Positions 10,216 through 18,386 of a stretch of DNA of 64,000 nucleotides are shown one piece after another. Source of the DNA: Prescottella defluvii (GTDB lineage: Bacteria; Actinomycetota; Actinomycetes; Mycobacteriales; Mycobacteriaceae); NCBI GenBank assembly GCA_029690005.1, contig CP121458.1, forward strand, positions 744,001 to 808,000, written 5' to 3'. A program made the position numbers and the translations under genes. Each line of letters opens with the position of its first letter. Within the stretch, counting starts at the first letter, position 1. The notes beneath the pieces were generated by a model. The model worked only from the letters and a program-made list of their open reading frames with translations, was not told the origin of the DNA and did not search any database.

Positions 10216-10237
10216 CGAGACGGCAGCTCCGCCGCAG

Positions 10238-10284
10238 GTGGGGGCGTGTTCCGGCGTCATGGTGACGCCGGAACATACCCCCAC
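10238..10284 (+). terminator. Long hairpin terminator after the ketosteroid isomerase-like gene
   Basis: Arms 10238-10259 and 10263-10284 pair over 22 bases with two mismatches and a three-base loop, 22 bases after the stop codon. Rho-independent type without a clear U tract. Confidence 0.7.
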
Positions 10285-10406
10285 GGTCGTTCTGTGGTGG
10301 GAACCGTTGGGGTGGTGTGTGATTCGAGATCTACCGGCATGGTGCGGGCGTGCCGACGGGGTACTCGCTCTGTGAACCGTGCGGACAGGTGGTTGACCGG
10401 AACGGG

Positions 10407-10418
10407 TTGTATATACAA
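10407..10418. promoter_or_regulatory. Perfect 12-bp palindrome TTGTATATACAA upstream of the HutD/Ves gene
   Basis: The exact palindrome lies 91 bases before the GTG of the HutD-like gene and 9 bases after a TTGACC that may be a -35 element, so a bound protein would block the promoter. Such TGTATATACA cores resemble operators reported for GntR/HutC-type repressors. No HutC gene is in the window; the regulator is inferred only. Confidence 0.4.
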
Positions 10419-10508
10419 GTCTGGACAAGAAGCCGGGTGTTCAACGTTCAGTGTGGAGCGGGGACTGCAAACCGGAACCTCTTCGACACGTATCGCAACG
10501 GAGGCACT

Positions 10509-11054
10509 GTGAACGACCCGTACTCGCCCGGCTCGAAGGCGCGCCGGACCACCCGCGACGACCGGGAGTCGGTGCGCTGGCGCAACGGTCAGGGCACCAC
10601 GCAGGTGGTGGCCGAGACCGACCTGTGGCGGGTGAGCATCGCCGACGAGCCGACGTCGTCGACCTTCTCGGTGATCGACGGATACGACCGGTTCTTCATA
10701 CCGATCGGTGCGGTACCGATCGAGTTGAGTGGGGCGCCGCTCGGGTCGGAGGAGCCCGGCGTGGTGCGCCATGTCGTCGCACCGCTGGAGACGATCGAGT
10801 TTCCGGGCGAGTGGGCGCCGCAGTGCCGTGTGGAGACGCCCACCCGGGCGCTGAACATGATGGTGCGGCGCGGCCTGGCGTCGGCGACGGTGCGGATCGG
10901 TGAACCGCCCACGATCGCCGACCCCGATGCGTTGCTCGTCCTCGTTGATCCGGCGACGGAGGATGCAGTGCTGCTCCCGCCCGGGTGCGTCGACCCGTTC
11001 GAAATGACCGATCCCTGTGCGGTGCTGACCATTACGACGCTCCGGCATCCCTGA
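10509..11054 (+). CDS. HutD/Ves family cupin-type protein
   Basis: 181 residues with the family hallmark RWRNGQGTTQVVAE near the N terminus (HutD/Ves members have RWRNGGGxTREI) and conserved beta-strands (WRVSIADEPTSSTFSVIDGYDR). HutD is thought to tune flux or bind formylglutamate in histidine utilisation operons; Ves is a cold-induced relative. No hut genes are nearby, so the role is open. GTG at 10509 is chosen because GGAGG lies six bases upstream; an upstream in-frame ATG at 10350 would add an unrelated extension and ignore the palindrome at 10407. Confidence 0.75.
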   Translation: MNDPYSPGSKARRTTRDDRESVRWRNGQGTTQVVAETDLWRVSIADEPTSSTFSVIDGYDRFFIPIGAVPIELSGAPLGSEEPGVVRHVVAPLETIEFPGEWAPQCRVETPTRALNMMVRRGLASATVRIGEPPTIADPDALLVLVDPATEDAVLLPPGCVDPFEMTDPCAVLTITTLRHP

Positions 11055-11082
11055 CCGCCACGCGGAAGCGGTCGTCGAACGG

Positions 11083-11766
11083 CTACCTCGGGATCGGCCG
11101 CAGCACGATCTCGGTGGGGTGGGCGTCCCGGGGCGTCTCGACGGCGTTCCGGACCGCCTGCGCCACGGTCTCCGGGGTGAGGAAATTGACGGCGTCGTAT
11201 TCGCCGCCCTCGGTTCGGACGATCGCGCGCTGCATTCCGGTGTCGATGCGTCCCGGGTGGATCGAGGTCACCCGCAGCGTCGGCTCCTCGAGGCGCAGGG
11301 TGTCGCCGAACGCCCGCAGCGCGAACTTGCTCGCCGCGTAGGCGCCCCAGCCCGCGTTGGCGCGCAGCCCGGAACCGGAATTGATCAACACGACGTGCCC
11401 GCCCGCGGCTCGCAGAGCCGGCAGCAGCAGACGCGTCAGCTCGGCAACCGCGACGACGTTGGTCTCGAGCAACCGGTGCCACGTGTCGACCGACGTCTCC
11501 GCCACAGTCCCCAGCTCGGCGACGCCCGCGTTGTGCACCAGAACGTCGAGCCGGTCGATGTCGGCGACGGCCGCGGCGACGGCCGCGTAGTCGGTCAGGT
11601 CGACGGGCCAGGGTGCGGCGGCCAGCTCCCCGGCGATCGGTTCGAGCGACTCGGCGCTGCGCCCGCCGAGGATCAGCTGGTGGGTGGGCGCGAGCTCGCG
11701 CGCGATCGCGGCACCGAGGCCGCGGCTTCCGCCCGTGACCAGGGCGGTGGGGTGCTGGGAAGCCAT
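11083..11766 (-). CDS. Short-chain dehydrogenase/reductase
   Basis: 227 residues, classical SDR. NAD(P) motif TGGSRGLGAA near the N terminus, NAG (HNAGVAEL), catalytic Ser (INSGSG) and YAASK (Tyr-x3-Lys). It is on the short side for the family (usually about 250). Convergent with the HutD-like gene, with only 28 bases between the stops. Substrate not predictable; relatives in mycobacteria are annotated simply as SDR oxidoreductases. Frame intact. Confidence 0.85.
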   Translation of the reverse strand: MASQHPTALVTGGSRGLGAAIARELAPTHQLILGGRSAESLEPIAGELAAAPWPVDLTDYAAVAAAVADIDRLDVLVHNAGVAELGTVAETSVDTWHRLLETNVVAVAELTRLLLPALRAAGGHVVLINSGSGLRANAGWGAYAASKFALRAFGDTLRLEEPTLRVTSIHPGRIDTGMQRAIVRTEGGEYDAVNFLTPETVAQAVRNAVETPRDAHPTEIVLRPIPR

Positions 11767-11788
11767 GCCCCCGAGGGTAGACGCAAGA

Positions 11789-12139
11789 TCATCCGGCGGG
11801 CGTCGTGAGTGTCGCCGCGGCCGGCAGCTGCGGGCCGCCGGGAAGCGGCGGGCCTGGGTTCTCGCCCGGACCGTTGCCGAACGGCCCCTGTGGGCCCGGA
11901 CCCATCCCGTTGGTCGGCAGTGTCGTCTCGTGTTGGGGGATGTAACCGAACGAATTCGTCTGTTGCAGACCGGTTTCGTCGGTCGCGGACGTCATTTGTG
12001 TCTGCGGGTAGCTGTAGTTGGTGCTGTCGGACGATCGGTGGTAGCCCGCGACGGTCAAGCCGAACGTCACGACGGTGGACGCTGCGACGAGGACGATTGC
12101 CACTCGCCGCAGCAGTGATCGATTGTTCTGTTGAACCAT
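11789..12139 (-). CDS. Small exported protein with TNSFGYIP motif (paralogue of the adjacent lipoprotein)
   Basis: 116 residues: a basic start, one hydrophobic helix (VAIVLVAASTVVTFGLTVAGY) acting as signal or anchor, then a Pro/Gly-rich extracellular tail. It shares QQTNSFGYIPxH in the middle and TLTTPxG at the extreme C terminus with the next gene upstream, although the rest differs. The two start 359 bases apart and are separated by only 14 bases, so they form an operon. I do not recognise the family. It may be a cell-surface or secreted structural peptide; no enzymatic motif is visible. Confidence 0.65.
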   Translation of the reverse strand: MVQQNNRSLLRRVAIVLVAASTVVTFGLTVAGYHRSSDSTNYSYPQTQMTSATDETGLQQTNSFGYIPQHETTLPTNGMGPGPQGPFGNGPGENPGPPLPGGPQLPAAATLTTPAG

Positions 12140-12153
12140 GACATCACCCCTGG

Positions 12154-12498
12154 TCAACCTGTGGGTGTGGTGAGAGTCGTCCCGGTGGGCAGTCGCACAT
12201 CGTTGTCGGGAAGTAGCGTACCCCCGCCGACGGTGCCGCCCTCGGGCTCGATCGGTGCGGTTTCGAGCGCCGGCCCGTGTGTCGGTATGTAGCCGAACGA
12301 ATTGGTCAGCTGCAGCCCGCTCGGGTTCTCGGGAGTGCTCGTTTTGCTGGTGGTGAATCTGGGACTCAGTTTGGCATTCGAGTCGATGTTGTCGGCGCTG
12401 CCGGCGCATCCGCCGATCGCGCCGCCGAGGAGCACTGCCCCCAGCGCTGCGGCCGCGACCAGCACCCATCTGTGCTGTGTGTACTTTTGTTGACTCAT
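12154..12498 (-). CDS. Small lipoprotein with TNSFGYIP motif
   Basis: 114 residues with a clear lipoprotein signal (VLLGGAIGGC, lipobox cysteine near residue 31), so it is anchored on the outer face of the membrane. The mature part is short and acidic to neutral, carrying LQLTNSFGYIPTH and ending TTLTTPTG, the same two motifs as the gene just downstream. The ATG at 12498 follows AAAGG. It is divergent from the PHP-domain gene at 12600, so the 101-base gap must hold both promoters. Family unknown to me. Confidence 0.7.
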   Translation of the reverse strand: MSQQKYTQHRWVLVAAAALGAVLLGGAIGGCAGSADNIDSNAKLSPRFTTSKTSTPENPSGLQLTNSFGYIPTHGPALETAPIEPEGGTVGGGTLLPDNDVRLPTGTTLTTPTG

Positions 12499-12599
12499 CG
12501 TCGTGCCTTTCGAGCCGGAAATGTCAGCTCTCGTACCAAGCATGTCACTCGGCCCCTCGATCGGCACGTACTTCTCGCCTGCAGGTGCACGATGAACGT

Positions 12600-13615
12600 A
12601 TGGATCCGGTCGACGCACTGCGGGAGGTGGCGTTCTGGCTCGAGCGTGGACGCGCCGACACGTATCGGGTGAAGGCGTACCGGCGGGCCGCGGATGTGGT
12701 CGCGGGGCTCACCCCGGGGCAGCGGGAGGCGCGTCAGCGCACCGGTGGTTGGACCGCTCTGCCCGGGCTGGGCGCGAAGACCGCGGCGATCGTCGAGCAG
12801 GCCGTGGCCGGCGACGTGCCCGAGTACCTGCGGGAGTTGCGCGAGTCCGCCAAGCCGATCGGGTACGGCGGCGACCTGCAACCGGCGCTGCGCGGCGACC
12901 TGCACGTGCACTCGGACTGGTCCGACGGGGCAGCCCGATCCAGGAGATGATGGGCACCGCTGCCGCGCTCGGGCACGAGTACTGCGCGCTCACCGACCAC
13001 TCGCCGCGGCTGACGGTCGCGAACGGATTGTCGCCCGAGCGGCTGCGCGAGCAGCTCGCCGTCGTGCACGACCTCGACCGGGCGATGGCGCCGTTCCGGG
13101 TCCTCACCGGGATCGAGGTCGACATCCTGGATGACGGTGCACTGGACCAGGATTCGGATCTTCTCGACGAACTGGACGTCGTGGTGGCGAGCGTGCACTC
13201 GCACCTGCGCGCGGATCGCGGCGAGATGACCAGACGGATGCTCGGTGCGGTCCGGAATCCGCGGGTGAACGTGCTCGGCCATTGCACGGGCCGGCTCGTC
13301 GAGGGCCGCCGCGGTAACCGCCCCGAGTCGAAGTTCGACGCCGAGAAGGTGTTCGAGGCCTGCCGCGACCACGACGTCGCGATCGAGATCAACAGTCGGC
13401 CCGAGCGCCGCGACCCGCCGAGCCGGCTGATCGACCTCGCCGTCGACATCGGTTGCCTGTTCGCGATCGACACCGACGCCCACGCGCCCGGACAGCTGGC
13501 ATGGCAGGGCCTCGGTTGCGAGCGCGCGATCCGGTGCGGCGTCCCGGTCGAGCGGGTCGTGAACACCTGGCCCGCCGACGATCTGCTCGCCTGGACGCGC
13601 GCGTTCGCCGGGTAG
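12600..13615 (+). CDS. PHP-domain phosphoesterase with helix-hairpin-helix N terminus (PolX-like; one frame break)
   Basis: About 338 residues. The first 90 residues resemble the HhH/Pol-beta-type N terminus of PolX relatives (YRVKAYRRAADVV, LPGLGAKTAAIVEQ). A PHP metallo-phosphoesterase domain follows with the metal ligands visible as HVHSDWSDG, TDHSPR, GIEVDIL, SVHSH and DTDAHAP. No polymerase palm is present. The frame changes at the GGGG run at 12927-12930, where DWSDGGSPIQ needs a fifth G. Could be a DNA-end-processing phosphatase or a stand-alone histidinol-phosphatase-like enzyme. It ends 16 bases before the next gene. Confidence 0.8.
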
Positions 13616-13631
13616 GTCGCAGAATGGGACG

Positions 13632-14969
13632 ATGATCGACCCCGGATTCACGCCGACCCAGCTCGCGGCGCGTGCCGCCTACCTGCTGCGCGGCAACGAC
13701 CTGGGGACCATGACCACCGCCGCGCCGCGCCTGTACCCGCACATGTGGAGCTGGGACGCGGCGTTCGTCGCCGTCGGGCTGGCGCCGCTGAGCGTCGAGC
13801 GGGCGGTGACCGAACTCGACACGCTGCTCTCGGCGCAGTGGAGCAACGGGATGATCCCCCACATCGTGTTCGCGAACGGCGTCGACGGCTACTTCCCGGG
13901 ACCGGCGCGCTGGCAGTGCCGGGAGCTGGCCGGCTACGCGCCGATCGGCGTCGACACGTCCGGCATCACGCAGCCGCCGGTGCACGCGATCGCGGTGCAG
14001 CGGATCCTCGACCACGCCCGCCGCCACGGCCGCAGCACCCGGGCGGTGGCGGAGGAGTTCCTGGACCGCCGCTGGACGGACCTCATGCGGTGGCACCGGT
14101 GGCTCGCCCACGCCCGGGACCGTGACGGGAACGGCCGCATCACGCTGTACCACGGGTGGGAGTCCGGAATGGACAATTCGCCCCGATGGGATGTCGCGTA
14201 CGCCAACGTGATTCCCGGTCCTGTGCCGCCGTACCGCCGCGAGGACGTCACGGTCGTCACCGACATCTCGCAGCGCCCCACCAACGGCGAGTACGACCGC
14301 TACCTGTGGCTGCTCGAGGAGATGAAGAGCGTCCGCTACGACGACGATGCGCTGGCCGACAAGATGAGCTTCGCGGTCGAGGACGTCTTCGTCAGCGCGA
14401 TCTTCGCACTCGCGTGCGACGTGCTCGCCGTGATCGGGGAGGAGCATTCACGACCCAACGCCGACGTGCGGGAACTGCACTACTGGGCGGACCACTTCCG
14501 TCGCGGTGTCGTCGCCACGACGGACGAGCGGAGCGGGGCCGCACGCGATTTCGACGTGCGCAGCGGCCGCTGGATCGGCACGGACACGATCGCGATGTTC
14601 GCTCCCCTGCTGTGCGGCGGGCTGGACCGCCACGTCGAGCGGCACCTGATGCACGTCTTCGAGGGTCCGCGGTTCTGTACCCACCCCGACCTGCGGTACG
14701 CGGTCCCACCGTCGACGTCGCCGGTCTCGCGTGACTTTCGTCCCCGCGAGTACTGGCGGGGGCCGGTGTGGCCGGTGATGACGTGGTTGTTCTCGTGGGC
14801 GTTCGCGCGCCGCGGGTGGGCCGAACGATCGTCGATGTTGCGTGCGGAGGGGCTGCGACAGGCGGCCGACGGCAGTTTCGCCGAGTACTACGAGCCGTTC
14901 ACGGGCCGGCCGCTCGGCAGCATGCAGCAGTCGTGGACGGCGGCCGCGGTCCTCGACTGGCTGGGCTGA
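13632..14969 (+). CDS. ggh: Glucosylglycerate hydrolase (GH63-like)
   Basis: 445 residues, matching in length and motifs the mycobacterial glucosylglycerate hydrolase that releases glucose and glycerate from glucosylglycerate, a compatible solute and precursor of methylglucose lipopolysaccharide. The residues aligned with the known catalytic set are visible: Asp42 in MWSWDAAF, the Asp in YHGWESGMDNSPRWD, and a Glu in AEYYEPFTGRPLGSMQQSW near the C terminus. Frame intact. It starts with ATG 17 bases after the PHP gene, so they are probably co-transcribed. Rapid growth resumption after nitrogen limitation is the role proposed in mycobacteria. Confidence 0.82.
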   Translation: MIDPGFTPTQLAARAAYLLRGNDLGTMTTAAPRLYPHMWSWDAAFVAVGLAPLSVERAVTELDTLLSAQWSNGMIPHIVFANGVDGYFPGPARWQCRELAGYAPIGVDTSGITQPPVHAIAVQRILDHARRHGRSTRAVAEEFLDRRWTDLMRWHRWLAHARDRDGNGRITLYHGWESGMDNSPRWDVAYANVIPGPVPPYRREDVTVVTDISQRPTNGEYDRYLWLLEEMKSVRYDDDALADKMSFAVEDVFVSAIFALACDVLAVIGEEHSRPNADVRELHYWADHFRRGVVATTDERSGAARDFDVRSGRWIGTDTIAMFAPLLCGGLDRHVERHLMHVFEGPRFCTHPDLRYAVPPSTSPVSRDFRPREYWRGPVWPVMTWLFSWAFARRGWAERSSMLRAEGLRQAADGSFAEYYEPFTGRPLGSMQQSWTAAAVLDWLG

Positions 14970-15051
14970 CACCCTGACCGGGAAGTGCCTGGGAGATGAA
15001 CATTGGTGTGAAATCGCCGCGCGCGGTGAGGAAGTCGTTTAGTCTCGTGCG

Positions 15052-15786
15052 ATGCCGAGTAACTCGCGCCGATCCCTCGTCCGTGTCGCAGCAGTGCTCC
15101 TGGCGGGGGCGGTGAGTGTGGCGGGCCCAGCTGTGGCCGCGGCCAATCCACAAGGCCCCGACGTCTCGTCGTGGCAGCACGGTGCCGGCGCCCCGATCAA
15201 CTGGTTCCAGGTGCGCTCGGCCGGACACGATTTCGCGATGGTCAAGGCGACGGAGGGCCTGTTCTACACCAACCCGTTCTTCGGGCAGGACTCCCTCTCG
15301 ATGCGGCTCGCGGGCGTGGCGCGCGGCGCCTACCACTACGCCGACCCGTCCGCCTCTCCCGAGGCACAGGCAGCGTTCTTCGTGGCGACTGCGACCGCGG
15401 TGAACCAGCTCGGTGGACTGCCGCCCGTGCTCGACCTGGAGGCCACCGGCGGATTGGCGGCGCCGCAGTTGATCGACTGGACGCACCGCTACCTCAACAC
15501 GGTGCAGTCGCTCACCGGTCGCACGCCGATCATCTACACCTACCCCAACTTCTGGCGCACAGCGATGGCCAACACCAACGAGTTCACGCGCTACCCGCTC
15601 TGGATCGCCGACTACAACGGCCGCAACGAGCCCGGGCCGCTACCGGGTGGCTGGCAGAACTGGGCGTTCTGGCAGTACACCGACAGCGGCCGGATCCCGG
15701 GTGTGAACGGCAACGTCGACCTCAACGTCTACAGCGGCTCGATGGGCGACATCAACGTCTACGCGCGGAACTTCTTCGGCAGCTGA
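15052..15786 (+). CDS. Secreted GH25 lysozyme
   Basis: 244 residues with a Sec signal peptide (VAAVLLAGAVSVAGPAVAAA) and a complete GH25 muramidase domain: GPDVSSWQH (first catalytic Asp), FAMVKATEG, GAYHYADP, VLDLEATGG (Asp/Glu pair), IIYTYPNFW, PLWIADYN and FWQYTDSGRIPGV. It cleaves the MurNAc-GlcNAc bond of peptidoglycan outside the cell. There is no separate wall-binding domain. Possible roles are wall remodelling or attack on competitors. Frame intact; RBS-like GAGGAA lies farther upstream than usual. Confidence 0.9.
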   Translation: MPSNSRRSLVRVAAVLLAGAVSVAGPAVAAANPQGPDVSSWQHGAGAPINWFQVRSAGHDFAMVKATEGLFYTNPFFGQDSLSMRLAGVARGAYHYADPSASPEAQAAFFVATATAVNQLGGLPPVLDLEATGGLAAPQLIDWTHRYLNTVQSLTGRTPIIYTYPNFWRTAMANTNEFTRYPLWIADYNGRNEPGPLPGGWQNWAFWQYTDSGRIPGVNGNVDLNVYSGSMGDINVYARNFFGS

Positions 15787-15802
15787 CGAACCCGCCGCCG
15801 AC

Positions 15803-16021
15803 TCAACGTGGCCGGAAGAGGACGGCGGCCGCGCCGATACTCGCCGCGGTCAGGATCGTGACCACGGCCGCCTCGAAGATCGACTGGTACACCCGGAACG
15901 AGACAAGCCCGGGCACCACCGACAGCGCCATGAAGAGCAGCGGTGCCCGCAGTCTCCGTAACCGATGGTTCCTGCTCGGGCAGCGGCTTTCGCGGCTCAC
16001 GTCGTACGACAAATCACGCAT
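15803..16021 (-). CDS. Small two-helix membrane protein
   Basis: 72 residues: basic N terminus (RNHRLRRLRAP) followed by two hydrophobic segments (LLFMALSVVPGLVSF and AAVVTILTAASIGAAAVLF). GGGGAG lies very close upstream of the ATG. Convergent with the lysozyme gene. No family recognised; codon use looks normal, so it is probably a real gene. Confidence 0.5.
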   Translation of the reverse strand: MRDLSYDVSRESRCPSRNHRLRRLRAPLLFMALSVVPGLVSFRVYQSIFEAAVVTILTAASIGAAAVLFRPR

Positions 16022-16171
16022 ATCTCCCCTGCGTTCTCCCCGCCTGGCACGCTACCCGAAAGTTCGCTCCACGAAGGACCGAACGGCCGACGTCTCGTGC
16101 CGGCCGCCCAGGAGGCGGCCGGCACGAGGGAACGCGGGCGGCGGGTGTTCACCGCCGCGGAGCGAGGGACG

Positions 16172-18259
16172 TCAGATGCCGATCCGTCCGCCCCCGGACT
16201 TCCACACCGCGACGACGGACGGCCGCGGCTGCGCGGTGCCCCGTCCGGCCAGTGCGAGGACGGCGCGTCGGCGCTGGCGCCGTCGGTCTCGCCGGGGTGC
16301 TGGACGCACACCATGACACGCTTCTCGTCGACGATCGGGCCGCACGTCTCGGCGCCCAGTGGCACCGTGAGGAACTGCTTGGTCTCGCCGCGCCGCTCCC
16401 CCTCGAGCACCACCGAGAAGAGGCCGTCGTTGGACTTCAGCGCGTTGCCGTCGGTGGAGATCCACAGGTTGCCGTACGAGTCGAACGCCAGGTTGTCCGG
16501 GCACGAGATGGGGCTGACCTGCGACTTGTCGAAGCCGCCGAAGTAGGTGTCGGCGGTCGCGGGATCGCCGCACACCAGCAGCAGGTTCCACGTGAACGAC
16601 GTACCGGCGTGGTTGTCGTCGATCTCGAGGACCTGGCCGTTCTTGTTGTTGTTGCGCGGATTCGCCTCGTCGGCGGCGGCCTCGCCGGACGCGCCGCGCT
16701 TGGTGTTGTTGGTGAGTGCCACGTACACCTTGCCGGTGCGCGGGTTGGGCTCGAAGTCCTCGGGGCGGTCCATCTTGGTGGCGCCCACCTTGTCGCCGGC
16801 GATACGGGTGAACACGGCCACCTCGTCGGCGCTCATGCCGTCGACCAGGGACTCGCCGCGGCCGTCTTCGCCGGTGCGCAGCAGTGGGATCCACTGGCCG
16901 GTGCCGGCGAACACGCCGGACGGCGGCAGCTTGCCGGAGCCGTCGATCGCACCCGGCTCGTTGCCGGTGAGCTTGGCGACGTACAGGGTGCCCGCGTCGA
17001 GCAGGGTCATGTTGTGGCGCATCGCGGTTCGGCTGGCGCCGCGCTGCATCTTGCGGGACGAGACGAACTTGTACATGTAGTCGAAGCGCTCGTCGTCGCC
17101 GCTGTAGGCGACGACGGTGCCGTCCGCGGTCACGTGGATGGTCGCGGCCTCGTGCTTGAAGCGGCCCAGCGCGGTGTGCTTGACCGGGGTGGACGACGCG
17201 TCCCACGGGTCGATCTCGACGACCCAGCCGAAGCGGTGGACCTCGTTGGGTTCCGCGACGACGTCGAAGCGAGAATCGACGCGCTCCCACTTGCGCTCGG
17301 ACGCGTTGCCGCCGATGCCGTACCGCTTCAGGCGCGCGGCGGCTGTCGGGTCGGTGACCTGCCCGCCGTTGGCGAAGTACTGGTTGAAGTTTTCCTCGCC
17401 GGAAAGCACGGTGCCCCAGGGCGTCAGGCCGCCGGAGCAGTTGTTGAGCGTGCCCTTCACGCGGGTGCCGGTCGGGTCGGCGGAGGTCTTCAACAGCGGG
17501 CTGCCCGTGGCCGGTCCGGTGACGACGAACTCGGTGCGCGCGGTGATGCGGCGGTTGAACGGACCGAACTGCGGCGTGAGCTTGCCGGAGCGCGCCTCGC
17601 CCTGGACCTGGACCACGGAGAGGCCGTGGTTGGCCCAGCCGATGCGCACCTGCTCCTCGGTGGGGTTCGCGGCGTCGTAGCCGCGGAACATGAACGGCTC
17701 GGTGGTGTACTCGTGGTTGACCACCAGCAGGTAGCCGTTCGGGCGGCCGGGGATCGGCAGCAGACCCGCAAAGTCGTTGTTGAAGCCGAACTGCTTCTCG
17801 GCCGCGGCGGCGGTCTGGTGGTCGAAGTCGAACGCCGGAGCATCGGCGAACAGCGGGTCGCCCCAACGGATCACGACGGCCTGCTCGTAGCCGGCCGGGG
17901 TAACGAGGGCGTCCTGCTTGTTGGGTGCCACCGGGGCGAAGTCGGTGCCGGGGTCGGGCCGACGCCGACCCGGACGCGGAACCGGTTCCGAGGGAACCGA
18001 AATCGACAAACCCGGGCGCCGCGGCCGCGCTGCCCGCGAGGGCCGTGCCGGCACCGACGGCGAGGACCGCGGCCGCACCGCCGCGCAGCACGCCGCGGCG
18101 CGAGACGGCGCCGCGCACGATGTCGCCGAAGTACTCGCCGTTCGAATCGTTGGGAACGTCGTGGGCGCAGGCGTTTCCGCATTTGTACTGGCAGGTGATC
18201 GAGGCGCGTGACGACATGCCGTCGTGCTTGACGAACAGTGCGAGGGGTTTGAGGCTCAC
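16172..18259 (-). CDS. PhoX-family (DUF839) alkaline phosphatase, Tat-exported (frame breaks)
   Basis: About 695 residues. GTG at 18259 is chosen because it gives the typical PhoX start (SLKPLALFVKHDG, then SITCQYKCGNACAH) and has GGGAG upstream. A twin-arginine signal (SRRGVLRGGAAAVLAVG) directs Tat export, as for other calcium/iron-dependent PhoX phosphatases. Conserved blocks include NHEYTTEPFMF, NCSGGLTPWGTVLSGEENFNQYF, RFKHEAATIHV, YSGDDERFDYMYKFVS, MDRPEDFEPNPRTGKVYVALTNN and SCPDNLAFDSYGNLWISTDG. The frame changes near 17950-17970 (about two bases missing) and in the CCCC run at 16239-16242. It scavenges phosphate from organic esters outside the cell. Confidence 0.88.
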   Translation of the reverse strand: MSLKPLALFVKHDGMSSRASITCQYKCGNACAHDVPNDSNGEYFGDIVRGAVSRRGVLRGGAAAVLAVGAGTALAGSAAAAPGFVDFGSLGTGSASGSASARPRHRLRPGGTQQAGRPRYPGRLRAGRRDPLGRPAVRRCSGVRLRPPDRRRGREAVRLQQRLCGSAADPRPPERLPAGGQPRVHHRAVHVPRLRRREPHRGAGAHRLGQPRPLRGPGPGRGALRQAHAAVRSVQPPHHRAHRVRRHRTGHGQPAVEDLRRPDRHPREGHAQQLLRRPDALGHRAFRRGKLQPVLRQRRAGHRPDSRRAPEAVRHRRQRVRAQVGARRFSLRRRRGTQRGPPLRLGRRDRPVGRVVHPGQAHRAGPLQARGRDHPRDRGRHRRRLQRRRRALRLHVQVRLVPQDAARRQPNRDAPQHDPARRGHPVRRQAHRQRAGCDRRLRQAAAVRRVRRHRPVDPTAAHRRRRPRRVPGRRHERRRGGRVHPYRRRQGGRHQDGPPRGLRAQPAHRQGVRGTHQQHQARRVRRGRRRRGESAQQQQERPGPRDRRQPRRYVVHVEPAAGVRRSRDRRHLLRRLRQVAGQPHLVPGQPGVRLVRQPVDLHRRQRAEVQRRPLLGGARGGAARRDQAVPHGATGRRDVRPDRRREACHGVRPAPRRDRRRQRRRAVLALAGRGTAQPRPSVVAVWKSGGGRIGI

Positions 18260-18386
18260 CGTGGGACTCCCGAGGTCAATTACGGACAAAGCGGATACCG
18301 CTCGCACCGTAGGAATCGGGAACCAGCGTTCGACGACGGCCGGGTGAACGGCGGGACAACACTGGTCGGAGGTTGCGTGCCGCCGA

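Noticed and set aside
15943-18198. Long plus-strand open frame antisense to PhoX
   Set aside because: No domain; a shadow of PhoX codon bias.
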